Shown here: in pieces, positions 17,206 to 24,589 of the stretch
Numbering within the stretch: the stretch's first letter is position 1
How the letters are laid out: the number at the start of each line of letters is the position of its first letter
Source: Candidatus Latescibacterota bacterium
GTDB taxonomy: Bacteria; Latescibacterota; UBA2968; UBA8231
Length of the DNA stretch: 52,884 nucleotides
NCBI GenBank assembly: GCA_021295675.1
Contig: JAGWBY010000051.1
Span: 10,281 to 63,164, forward strand
Reading direction: 5' to 3'
Made by a program: the position numbers and the translations under genes
The notes under the pieces: model-generated
What the model was told of the DNA's origin: nothing
The model's input: only the letters and a program-made list of their open reading frames with translations
The model's database searches: none

Positions 17206-18054
17206 ATGCTTGAGATACTTTCACACGTCACCAGTGAGCTACGGCGACTCGGCAAACAGCGGCTTGCACTGATCGGTGGCGGGGTCTTGGCGAGCGCGTC
17301 TCTAGTCGCGCTACTGGCACCGCTGCTGGCGCCGTACGATCCACTGGCGCAAAACCTCTACGCGCGCTTGCAGCCGCCGTCGGCGAGCCACTGGCTGGGA
17401 ACGGACGACTTTGGCCGCGACATCTTCAGCCGCATTGTGTACGGCGCTCGCATCTCGTTGCGGATCGGACTGGTCGCCATCGCGTTAGCCGCTTCCACCG
17501 GCACCTTACTCGGCCTCGTAGCCGGGTATCGCGGCGGGGTCGCCGACATGCTCATCATGCGGCTGATGGACTTGATGCTGGCGTTCCCCAGCATCCTGTT
17601 GGCCATTGCCATCGTCGCCGTCATCGGGCCGGGCATCGACAATGCCATTCTCGCCGTCAGCATCGTGTTAGTGCCGCAATTTGCCCGCCTCATGCGCTCC
17701 TCGGTGTTGACCGTGCGCGAAGCCACCTACGTCGAGGCTGCGCGCGCGCTGGGGGCAAGCGAGTCGCGGCTGTTGTTCTACAGCATCTTGCCCAACTGCA
17801 CAGTCCCGCTCATCGTGCAAGCCACGCTCAGCTTGGGCACGGCCATCCTCGACGCGGCCGGGTTGAGCTTTTTGGGATTGGGAGCCCAACCGCCGACCCC
17901 CGAGTGGGGAGCCATGCTATCCGGCGGGCGCGAACTGCTCTTGCAAGCGCCTTGGGTCATGGCCTTTCCCGGACTGGCTATTTTCGTGGTCGTCTTGGCG
18001 CTAAACCTCTTTGGCGACGGGCTTAGAGACGCCTTGGATCCAAAAATCACCTAA
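17206..18054 (+). CDS. Peptide/nickel-type ABC transporter permease (DppC/OppC-like)
   Basis: An inner-membrane permease of 282 residues from ATG 17206; the frame opens at 17140 but the family N-terminus fits the later start. Seen: the OppC_N segment (LAPLLAPYDPLAQN), the GTDDFGRDIFSRIVYGARIS motif characteristic of DppC, six predicted membrane helices, and the EAA loop EAARALGASESRLLFYSILP that contacts the ATPase. It ends NLFGDGLRDALDPK as DppC proteins do. It stands alone here: the matching DppB- and DppA-like genes lie 9 kb away on the opposite strand and no ATPase gene is in the window. Confidence 0.93.
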   Translation: MLEILSHVTSELRRLGKQRLALIGGGVLASASLVALLAPLLAPYDPLAQNLYARLQPPSASHWLGTDDFGRDIFSRIVYGARISLRIGLVAIALAASTGTLLGLVAGYRGGVADMLIMRLMDLMLAFPSILLAIAIVAVIGPGIDNAILAVSIVLVPQFARLMRSSVLTVREATYVEAARALGASESRLLFYSILPNCTVPLIVQATLSLGTAILDAAGLSFLGLGAQPPTPEWGAMLSGGRELLLQAPWVMAFPGLAIFVVVLALNLFGDGLRDALDPKIT

Positions 18055-18070
18055 TGGGGAGTTGAGAATT

Positions 18071-19948
18071 ATGAAAAATACCCTCCCCTTACTGTGCGTC
18101 CTCGCACTATCAGTGGGCGGCTGCGCGGGTCTGCGGGGCCACAAGGCACCCGCCGGGCCGACGGCCTCTGACCAAGCCATGCAGTACTTCGTCAAGGCCA
18201 AGGTCTTTGAAGCTCAACACAACTACCTCGGCGCAATAGTCGCCCTGCGCAACGCAGCCGATCTCGACTCGACCTCGCCCACCATCTACGCCCGTCTCGC
18301 TTACAACTACCAGCGCATCAACGACCCCCACATGGCCGTCCATTTTGCCCTCAAGGGCTTGGCATTGGACGGCAGCCAAGCACAGTTGCGCCGCCTACTG
18401 ATTCGCATCTTGGAGAGCGAAGGCGACCGCGAGGGTGCCATCGACCACATTGAAGAGTTGCTGCGCTACGAGCCAGATAATTGGCCGCTCTACCGCCACT
18501 TGGCCTATCTCTACTTTGAAACAGGCCAAGCCCGGCGCATCGCTCCGCTCTTCAAGGAGGTGCTCGCCCAAGAGCACATACCACCGGAGGTCAAGGTAGA
18601 TATAGCCGGCATTTTTTCGCGCATCAACCAGCAAAAAGAGGCCGAGCGCATCTATCGCCGAATCCTCGCGGCCAACCCTATGGTCGAGGACGCTTGGCTG
18701 GGGCTGGCCGAGCTCAAGCTGGCGCAGGGACACCGCCAAGAGGCCATTGCCATCTACCGCGAGGCCGCAGGCCACCTGCCCAACAGCAGCATCCCCTACC
18801 ACTTGGCGCGGCTGATGGTCACCGAGCACGATCTAAAGGACATCCTCGCCGAAGAGGGTGCCGAGGTGCTCTACCACTTGGGAGTAGCCCTGTCCGAAGC
18901 CGGCCAGTACGACCAAGCCACGTTGATCTTTAAGCGCATCGTCGAGATGCAGCCCCAAACGGTCGAACAGTGGACCGACCTAGCGCGCTACTACATCTAC
19001 TTGGAGGATTACGACTCAGCCACTGCGGTCCTCAGCCAAGCGGCAGAGGTCATGCCCGACAGCAGCGAGATCTACCTGTACTGGGGGACGGCCCTCGAAA
19101 GCACTGAGCGCTACGACGAGGCCATCGCCGTGTACCAGCGCGGCCTTGAGTACCTGCCCGAGGCGGTTGATCTGTATCTGTACTGGGGACTGGCGCTAGA
19201 GCAACAAGACGCTTGGGCAGAGGCGATAGAAGTCTATAGCCAAGCTCTTGCAGCATCCCCGGGCCATGCCGCCCTGCACGTGCGGTGGGGCATCAGCCTC
19301 GGGCGGCAGGGACAGTGGGAAGACGCGCTGGCCCAATACGAAACAGCACTCTCACTCGACCCTGCGTATAGCCCAGCCTTTCTGCACTGGGGCATCGCGC
19401 TCGAGGAACTAGAGCACTGGGAAGCGGCCCTTGAGAAGCTGAATCAGGCTGTTGTCCTCGCCAACGACAAGAGCCGCGTGCTCTTTTACCTCGGTGCCTG
19501 CTACGAACAGGCTTCGCGCAAACTGGGCCGAGACGAGTATTTTGACCGCGCCGTAGAGACCTTCCAACGCCTGTTGGAGATCAAGCCAAACGATGCGTAC
19601 GCGCTCAACTACCTCGGCTACATGTACGCGGACAAGGGCGTGCGGCTGACAGAAGCGGTTGCGCTTTTGGAGAAGGCGATCGCGCTCGAACCGGACAACA
19701 GCGCGTTCCTCGACAGCATCGGCTGGGCCTATTTCCGCCTCGGCGAACTGGCACAAGCCGAACAATACCTGCAACAAGCCTTGGAGCAGATGGACGAGGG
19801 CGACCCCGAGGAGCAGGCCGTGATCTTCGACCACGCCGGCGACATTGCCAACGCCCTCGATAAAGTGGACGAGGCACGTGCGCATTGGCAAAAGGTGCTT
19901 GAACTTGCGCCGGACAACGAAGAGGTCCAGCGCAAGCTGCTGCCATGA
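18071..19948 (+). CDS. TPR-repeat lipoprotein
   Basis: 625 residues from ATG 18071 (site GGGGAGTTGAG upstream). The signal ends LSVGGCAG, a lipobox, so the protein is likely anchored in a membrane facing the periplasm. The body is made of 34-residue TPR units, recognisable by repeats such as YHLGVALSEAGQYDQATLIF, LYLYWGLALEQQDAWAEAIE and AFLDSIGWAYFRLGELAQAE, roughly fourteen to fifteen in all. The last units resemble the bacterial family with YALNYLGYMYADKGVRLTEA, seen in TPR proteins paired with LolB-like lipoproteins. The stop overlaps the next gene by ATGA, implying translational coupling and joint function in lipoprotein or envelope assembly (inference). Confidence 0.9.
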   Translation: MKNTLPLLCVLALSVGGCAGLRGHKAPAGPTASDQAMQYFVKAKVFEAQHNYLGAIVALRNAADLDSTSPTIYARLAYNYQRINDPHMAVHFALKGLALDGSQAQLRRLLIRILESEGDREGAIDHIEELLRYEPDNWPLYRHLAYLYFETGQARRIAPLFKEVLAQEHIPPEVKVDIAGIFSRINQQKEAERIYRRILAANPMVEDAWLGLAELKLAQGHRQEAIAIYREAAGHLPNSSIPYHLARLMVTEHDLKDILAEEGAEVLYHLGVALSEAGQYDQATLIFKRIVEMQPQTVEQWTDLARYYIYLEDYDSATAVLSQAAEVMPDSSEIYLYWGTALESTERYDEAIAVYQRGLEYLPEAVDLYLYWGLALEQQDAWAEAIEVYSQALAASPGHAALHVRWGISLGRQGQWEDALAQYETALSLDPAYSPAFLHWGIALEELEHWEAALEKLNQAVVLANDKSRVLFYLGACYEQASRKLGRDEYFDRAVETFQRLLEIKPNDAYALNYLGYMYADKGVRLTEAVALLEKAIALEPDNSAFLDSIGWAYFRLGELAQAEQYLQQALEQMDEGDPEEQAVIFDHAGDIANALDKVDEARAHWQKVLELAPDNEEVQRKLLP

Positions 19949-20673
19949 TGCCCTCGCGATCGAAGTGGTTTGCCCTCTGCGCTCTCGCGCTAGCTTGCGC
20001 ACCGCCGCTGGTGGTGCGGGAAGGCTGGGATGCAGACCAAGGGCCGGCCGCCTTGCTCGCCGCTTCGACGTCCCTCGCCCAGTTCGCGGACCTGACGGCG
20101 GAAGCGGCCATAGAACTGCGGCGCGGCGAGGTGCGCGATCGGGGGACGGCCCTCGTGCAGCTAGTCAATCCAGATCTCTTCCGCGTCGAAGTGCGCGGCC
20201 CTTTCTTTACGCACATCTTTACCGCTCTCCTCGAAGGCGATAGCCTAACCGTGTACGGCCGGGGCATGGACCAGCCCTTAAAAGGATCAGTGCATGGCCG
20301 GCTACTAACCACGCTGACCGGGCTAGATTTGGGGTCCTGCGACCTGCGCTACGCCTTGCTCGGCCTCGTCGAGCCAGGTTCCATCGTCGAGCCAGTCGAG
20401 TATCCGCACGCCGACCAAGCGGTGGTTGCGCTCGCGGGAGGACGGCGGGCTTGGCTGGACCTGCGTCGGGGCTTGGTGTTGCGCGAGAGCATCCCCCTGC
20501 CCGAAGGCGAAGTCCTGCTCCGCGAGCTAAAAGAATACCGCCGGGAAGACGCGCTCTATCTACCGCGCCGAGTGGAAATACGTCAGCGCGATATCCTGCT
20601 GGCGTTGTCTTATAAAAACTACGCTTTCAACCGCGGCTTGGATGCCGAACAGTTGCGACGGGGTATGCCTTAG
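19945..20673 (+). CDS. LolB-like / DUF4292 outer-membrane lipoprotein
   Basis: 242 residues, start ATG 19945 overlapping the TPR gene stop (ATGA). The signal ends LALACAPP, a lipobox. After a helix (SLAQFADLTAEAAIELRRGE), strands follow: GTALVQLVNPDLFRVEVRGP, IFTALLEGDSLTVYGRG, and near the end LPRRVEIRQRDILLALSYKN. This open-barrel order matches LolA/LolB-type carriers and the DUF4292 family. Such proteins bind acyl chains of lipoproteins and insert them in the outer membrane. Coupling with the upstream TPR gene is typical of this family in FCB-type bacteria. No LolA or LolCDE is adjacent. Confidence 0.78.
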   Translation: MMPSRSKWFALCALALACAPPLVVREGWDADQGPAALLAASTSLAQFADLTAEAAIELRRGEVRDRGTALVQLVNPDLFRVEVRGPFFTHIFTALLEGDSLTVYGRGMDQPLKGSVHGRLLTTLTGLDLGSCDLRYALLGLVEPGSIVEPVEYPHADQAVVALAGGRRAWLDLRRGLVLRESIPLPEGEVLLRELKEYRREDALYLPRRVEIRQRDILLALSYKNYAFNRGLDAEQLRRGMP

Positions 20674-20739
20674 AATCTGGTGTGGTGACATAAGATAGAC
20701 GCTGCACCCCCCTTAGCAGCCAAACGGAGCAAAAGACAA

Positions 20740-23283
20740 GTGAACCCTAGCTTGAAACATTTGCTGATCGCTTGCTGCATTGCCCTCTGTGCATTCTCCA
20801 CGCTCGGAGCCCAAGCATTTCTCTGCGCCGGACACGCGTCGGACGAACCGCTGCCCGCCGCCAAAATCGCCGCCGAAGTGCGGCTACCCGTGCTGCCCGC
20901 TAGCGGTTCAATCTACGTCCTGACAGTCTTCGCCCGTTTCGCCGATGAAAAACCTACACCCGTGCCTGAGTGGGCTGACCAGCTCTTTGACCCCGAGCGC
21001 GAGGGGAGCTTTGCCCATTTCTATCACGCGATGTCCTTCGGTCAACTCGCAATCGCCGGCGAGGTGCTGCCGCAGCGGTTGGCCGCCTCACAAGCAGCAT
21101 CCGCCTATTTGGCCGATGCCCCGGGCCAGCGCGGTCGCTACGGAGATTTCGCGCGCGAGATCCTCGCCCAAGTCGATGCCCAAATCGACTTGGCGCGCTT
21201 TGACAACGACGGCCCCGACGGCGTCCCTAACTCCGGCGACGACGACGGCTGGGTCGATTATATCTTCATCAACATGCAGTCGGTGCCCAACGGCTTTTTG
21301 TTTGGCTCGGCGACGGGGTTGGTGAGCTTGGGCTTGGCAGAAAAACCTTTTGTATCCCGGGCGCTTGGCCCCGACGGCAGCCCCATTCGCGTCAGCGGTT
21401 TGCCGTTTCAAGGAGCGATTCAGGAAATGGGTAATTTCGCCCAGACCGTGGGGGTGATGGCCCATGAGTTTGGGCACAGCTTGGGACTACCCGATTTTTT
21501 CGACACCTCCTTCCTCAAAAACCCCGCCCAAAATCCAGCCGAGGACAGCGCCGGCATTGGCCGCTGGGGCTTAATGGGCTGGGGAGCGCATGGCTGGGAC
21601 GGCCTGAGCGGTCCAGTGGCCCTCAGCGCCCGCAGTCTAGAGCAATTGGGTTGGGTTGGCGCGAAAAACGAGCGGCTGATCTTGGTCGAGCGCGACAGTT
21701 GGGATCTGCGGGTGCGCGATTTGTACTCCGGCGGTGCGATATACAAAATTCCGTTGCGCGCCGAGACGCCGAATAATAACACCCTGTGGACGGAATATTT
21801 GCTGTTGGAATATCGCGGTCGGGAAAACTACTACTACCACCGAGGCGAGCCTGCCTCTGGGCTGCTAGTTTGGCACGTCCGGCCACAAGTCTTTGACAAC
21901 GACGACGAACGACGCAAGCACCTCGACCTTATTGCAGCCGACGGGCAATACGCCGACGCCGGCTTTCCCATCGGCCAGACAGCCGACCGCTTCGCCGGCC
22001 GCGACAATCTCGACTTCTGGGCCCACGACGCTTCGTACGCCCGCGCCCGGGGCGGCAATCTCGGCGACGCGAGCGATCTATTCGATGGAGTGCGCTATCA
22101 CCGTCTCGCAGTCGAGACCAATCCCTCGACACTCGCTACGCCGACGCTCAGCCACGCGACCACGGGATTGACCCTGCAAAATATGCGGCCGGATGGCGAC
22201 GGATTGGCGCTAGATGTGGTGATGCCGCGCTGGGGCGGGGTATTGCGCGAGGAGGTGCATTGGGCAGGCGAGGTGCTGATTGATGGCGATCTGACGATTG
22301 CGCCCGCCGGCCGACTCGTGGTTTTCCGCAATACTCAGATCAGGGTGGCCGGATCGGACCGCTTGCAGACGGGGTTGGATCCTGAACGGACCGAACTCCA
22401 CGTCCACGGCGACTTAGTCATCCGCTCGGCCGCAATCTCGCAGATTGCCAATACCCTGCACGTCCACCCCGATACCACGCGCTTTCTAGCCGCGGTCCCG
22501 GGCGAGCAATGGGCCGGGATTTTTATTGCGCCAAGTCCGACGAGCGAACTGACCTTTCCCATCGGCAGCTACGAGATTGTTGACGCAGTGCGCGGCCTAG
22601 TGGTCGAGGGGATGCCGGCGGCGGAAAATTTGGTCATTCACGGCTTTATCTCCACCCAAGCTGAGGAAGCCGCTCGCCGCGACACCTTTGCGCCAGGGGT
22701 GCGAATCCCATTGGCCTTAAAGGTCGAAAATCACTCGCCGCTCACCTTTCTCGCCAATGTGCGCACTTTTATCGAGTGGAATAACCCGCTGCTGCATCCA
22801 TCCAGCGGTGCTGGCCGTTCGCGCACTGTTTCTTTTCCGCCAGGCGAAAAGAACGTCTTCTTCTTCGGGCCAGACCCGATACTGATTGAAGAGGCCACGC
22901 CCGGAACTGAAGTGAAATTTACAGTGCGCGTCGAAAAAGACGGCGTCCCGATATGGCGGGATACCTTTGCGATCGTTGTGGCTGACGCACCGACCGCCTT
23001 GCCGGACAACTTCGCGCTGTTGCAAAATTTTCCCAATCCCTTCAACGCAGAAACGCAAATTGCCTACCGCTTGCCGCGAGCAGCGCGGGTGCGGCTGACT
23101 GTATTCAACGCCATCGGCCAGCCGGTGCGCCAACTGGTCAATGCTAGGCAGACGGCGGGGACGCACTCGGTGACCTGGGATGGCCAAGACGACCGGGGTA
23201 GCCCTGTGGCGACAGGTATTTATTTCTATCGGTTCGCCGCTGGTCCCTTCTATCAAGTGCGGCCGCTGGTTCTACTCAAATAG
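20740..23283 (+). CDS. Secreted M6-family metalloprotease with FlgD-like C-terminal sorting domain
   Basis: 847 residues from GTG 20740 with a signal peptide (IACCIALCAFSTLGAQA). The M6 (immune inhibitor A-like) catalytic part has the zinc motif in GVMAHEFGHSLGLPDFFD near residue 240, the downstream IGRWGLMGWGAHGWD methionine turn, and LLLEYRGRENYYYHRGEPA then GLLVWHV, the conserved end of the domain. Middle strands are of unknown fold. The last 80 residues, starting LLQNFPNPFNAETQIAYRLP and containing VRLTVFNAIGQPVRQL and GIYFYRF, are the FlgD-Ig-like sorting domain of T9SS-type cargo. This is the intact counterpart of the truncated gene at 30.7-34.6 kb. Confidence 0.92.
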   Translation: MNPSLKHLLIACCIALCAFSTLGAQAFLCAGHASDEPLPAAKIAAEVRLPVLPASGSIYVLTVFARFADEKPTPVPEWADQLFDPEREGSFAHFYHAMSFGQLAIAGEVLPQRLAASQAASAYLADAPGQRGRYGDFAREILAQVDAQIDLARFDNDGPDGVPNSGDDDGWVDYIFINMQSVPNGFLFGSATGLVSLGLAEKPFVSRALGPDGSPIRVSGLPFQGAIQEMGNFAQTVGVMAHEFGHSLGLPDFFDTSFLKNPAQNPAEDSAGIGRWGLMGWGAHGWDGLSGPVALSARSLEQLGWVGAKNERLILVERDSWDLRVRDLYSGGAIYKIPLRAETPNNNTLWTEYLLLEYRGRENYYYHRGEPASGLLVWHVRPQVFDNDDERRKHLDLIAADGQYADAGFPIGQTADRFAGRDNLDFWAHDASYARARGGNLGDASDLFDGVRYHRLAVETNPSTLATPTLSHATTGLTLQNMRPDGDGLALDVVMPRWGGVLREEVHWAGEVLIDGDLTIAPAGRLVVFRNTQIRVAGSDRLQTGLDPERTELHVHGDLVIRSAAISQIANTLHVHPDTTRFLAAVPGEQWAGIFIAPSPTSELTFPIGSYEIVDAVRGLVVEGMPAAENLVIHGFISTQAEEAARRDTFAPGVRIPLALKVENHSPLTFLANVRTFIEWNNPLLHPSSGAGRSRTVSFPPGEKNVFFFGPDPILIEEATPGTEVKFTVRVEKDGVPIWRDTFAIVVADAPTALPDNFALLQNFPNPFNAETQIAYRLPRAARVRLTVFNAIGQPVRQLVNARQTAGTHSVTWDGQDDRGSPVATGIYFYRFAAGPFYQVRPLVLLK

Positions 23284-23294
23284 CACTGAATCGT

Positions 23295-23324
23295 TTGACA
23301 GTTTTAGACCCTCATGCGTACTTA
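23295..23324 (+). promoter_or_regulatory. Candidate promoter for the Gfo/Idh/MocA gene
   Basis: A perfect TTGACA (23295-23300) is 18 bases from TACTTA (23319-23324). It sits just after the protease stop; a GGGGAGGA ribosome site follows before ATG 23366. Confidence 0.5.
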
Positions 23325-23365
23325 GAAGAGGGTATTTCAATCATACATTTTGGGGAGGAAATTCC

Positions 23366-24502
23366 ATGAGCAAACTCAAAGTAGGCATGATCGGCGGCGG
23401 CGGCCCCGATTCCTTTTTCGGCATGGTCCACAACCGCGCCATCGCGCTCGATGCCAGCCGCGAATTGGTAGCTGGCGCGCTGCGCTCCAACCCAGAGGCG
23501 GCCATGCGCGCGGCCGACGACTACGGCATCGCGGGTTATCCCACCTATCAGGCGCTGTTAGAGGCGGTGCAAAGCGGCGAGCAAGCCCTCGATTACGTCG
23601 CCATCGTCACGCCCAACTTCGCCCACTACGAGCCGGCCAAAGCCTTTTTACAGGCCGGCATTCCCGTGCTCTGCGAAAAGCCCATCACCATGACGGTTGC
23701 CGAAGCCGAAGATTTAGCCCAAATCGTCGAGCGCCAGCAGGTGCCCTTTGTGCTGGCCCATACCTATACGGGCCACCCCATGATGATGCTGGCCAAAGAA
23801 ATGATCCACCGCGGCGAAATAGGCCAAGTCCGCAAGGTAGTTTCCTGGTACAATCAGGGCTGGCTGGCCACGGCCCTAGAACAGACCGGCCAGCAGCAGG
23901 CGTCTTGGCGCACCGATCCCGCGCGCACGGGCATTTCCAACTGCGGCGGCGACATTGGCACGCACGCTTTTATCGCCGCGACTTGGGTGACCGGGCTGGC
24001 CGTCGAGCGGGTCTCGGCACGGCTCAACACCTTTGTCGAAGGCCGCGTGCTCGACGACGACTTTAACGTGATCGGCGAACTGGAAAACGGCGGCATCGCG
24101 CTGATCACGGCCACGCAGATCGCTGTTGGCTACCGCAACGACAACGGCTTCCGCGTCTTCGGTACCACAGGCTCCATCGAATGGCATCAGGAGCGGGCCG
24201 AATGCCTGCTAGTGCGCCACGGCGATGGCCGCGACATTACCTACTGGATTGGCGCTGAATTCGACCTCCCCGCGTCGGTCGCCTCGTACTTGCGGGTCCC
24301 CTCGGGACACCACGAGGACTTCTTCCCAGCCTTGGCCAATCTCCACACCACCATTGAGCGACTCATCCGCTCGCGCCGTGGCGAACAGGACGTGCCCGTG
24401 GCCTTTCCGCATCCGAGCGTGCAGGAGGGCGTAGCAGGTATGAAATTCGTCGCAGCCGCCGTAGAATCGTCCAACAACAGCGGCGCGTGGACGCAGGTTT
24501 AG
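23366..24502 (+). CDS. Gfo/Idh/MocA family NAD(P)-dependent oxidoreductase
   Basis: 378 residues from ATG 23366 behind GGGGAGGA. The Rossmann start VGMIGGGGPDSFFGMVHNRA shows the glycine-rich loop. VAIVTPNFAHYEPAKAFLQA and the GIPVLCEKPIT signature, whose Lys takes part in catalysis, follow. The C-terminal sheet includes DIGTHAFIAATWVTGL with the expected His, and VFGTTGSIEWHQE. Members oxidise sugars, inositols or their derivatives; substrate is not deducible. In this type of genome they act with AP-endonuclease-like isomerases such as the one at 29.3 kb. An intrinsic terminator overlaps its stop codon. Confidence 0.94.
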   Translation: MSKLKVGMIGGGGPDSFFGMVHNRAIALDASRELVAGALRSNPEAAMRAADDYGIAGYPTYQALLEAVQSGEQALDYVAIVTPNFAHYEPAKAFLQAGIPVLCEKPITMTVAEAEDLAQIVERQQVPFVLAHTYTGHPMMMLAKEMIHRGEIGQVRKVVSWYNQGWLATALEQTGQQQASWRTDPARTGISNCGGDIGTHAFIAATWVTGLAVERVSARLNTFVEGRVLDDDFNVIGELENGGIALITATQIAVGYRNDNGFRVFGTTGSIEWHQERAECLLVRHGDGRDITYWIGAEFDLPASVASYLRVPSGHHEDFFPALANLHTTIERLIRSRRGEQDVPVAFPHPSVQEGVAGMKFVAAAVESSNNSGAWTQV

Positions 24503-24520
24503 CGCGGCGCAGCGCTTTTT
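24501..24520 (+). terminator. Short terminator after the Gfo/Idh/MocA gene
   Basis: AGCGC and GCGCT pair across a six-base loop and run into five T. The left arm overlaps the TAG stop. Confidence 0.6.
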
Positions 24521-24541
24521 GAAACTATGTAGGCTCTATGT

Positions 24542-24562
24542 GAGTTCTAATAGATAGAACTC
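24542..24562. promoter_or_regulatory. Perfect palindrome upstream of the Spondin_N lipoprotein
   Basis: GAGTTCTA and TAGAACTC form an 8+5+8 inverted repeat 28 bases before ATG 24590 and just after a terminator. Lacking a T-run it looks more like an operator or mRNA 5-prime hairpin than a terminator. Confidence 0.5.
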
Positions 24563-24589
24563 CATAAACCCTTTTCAGGAGAATTTTCC

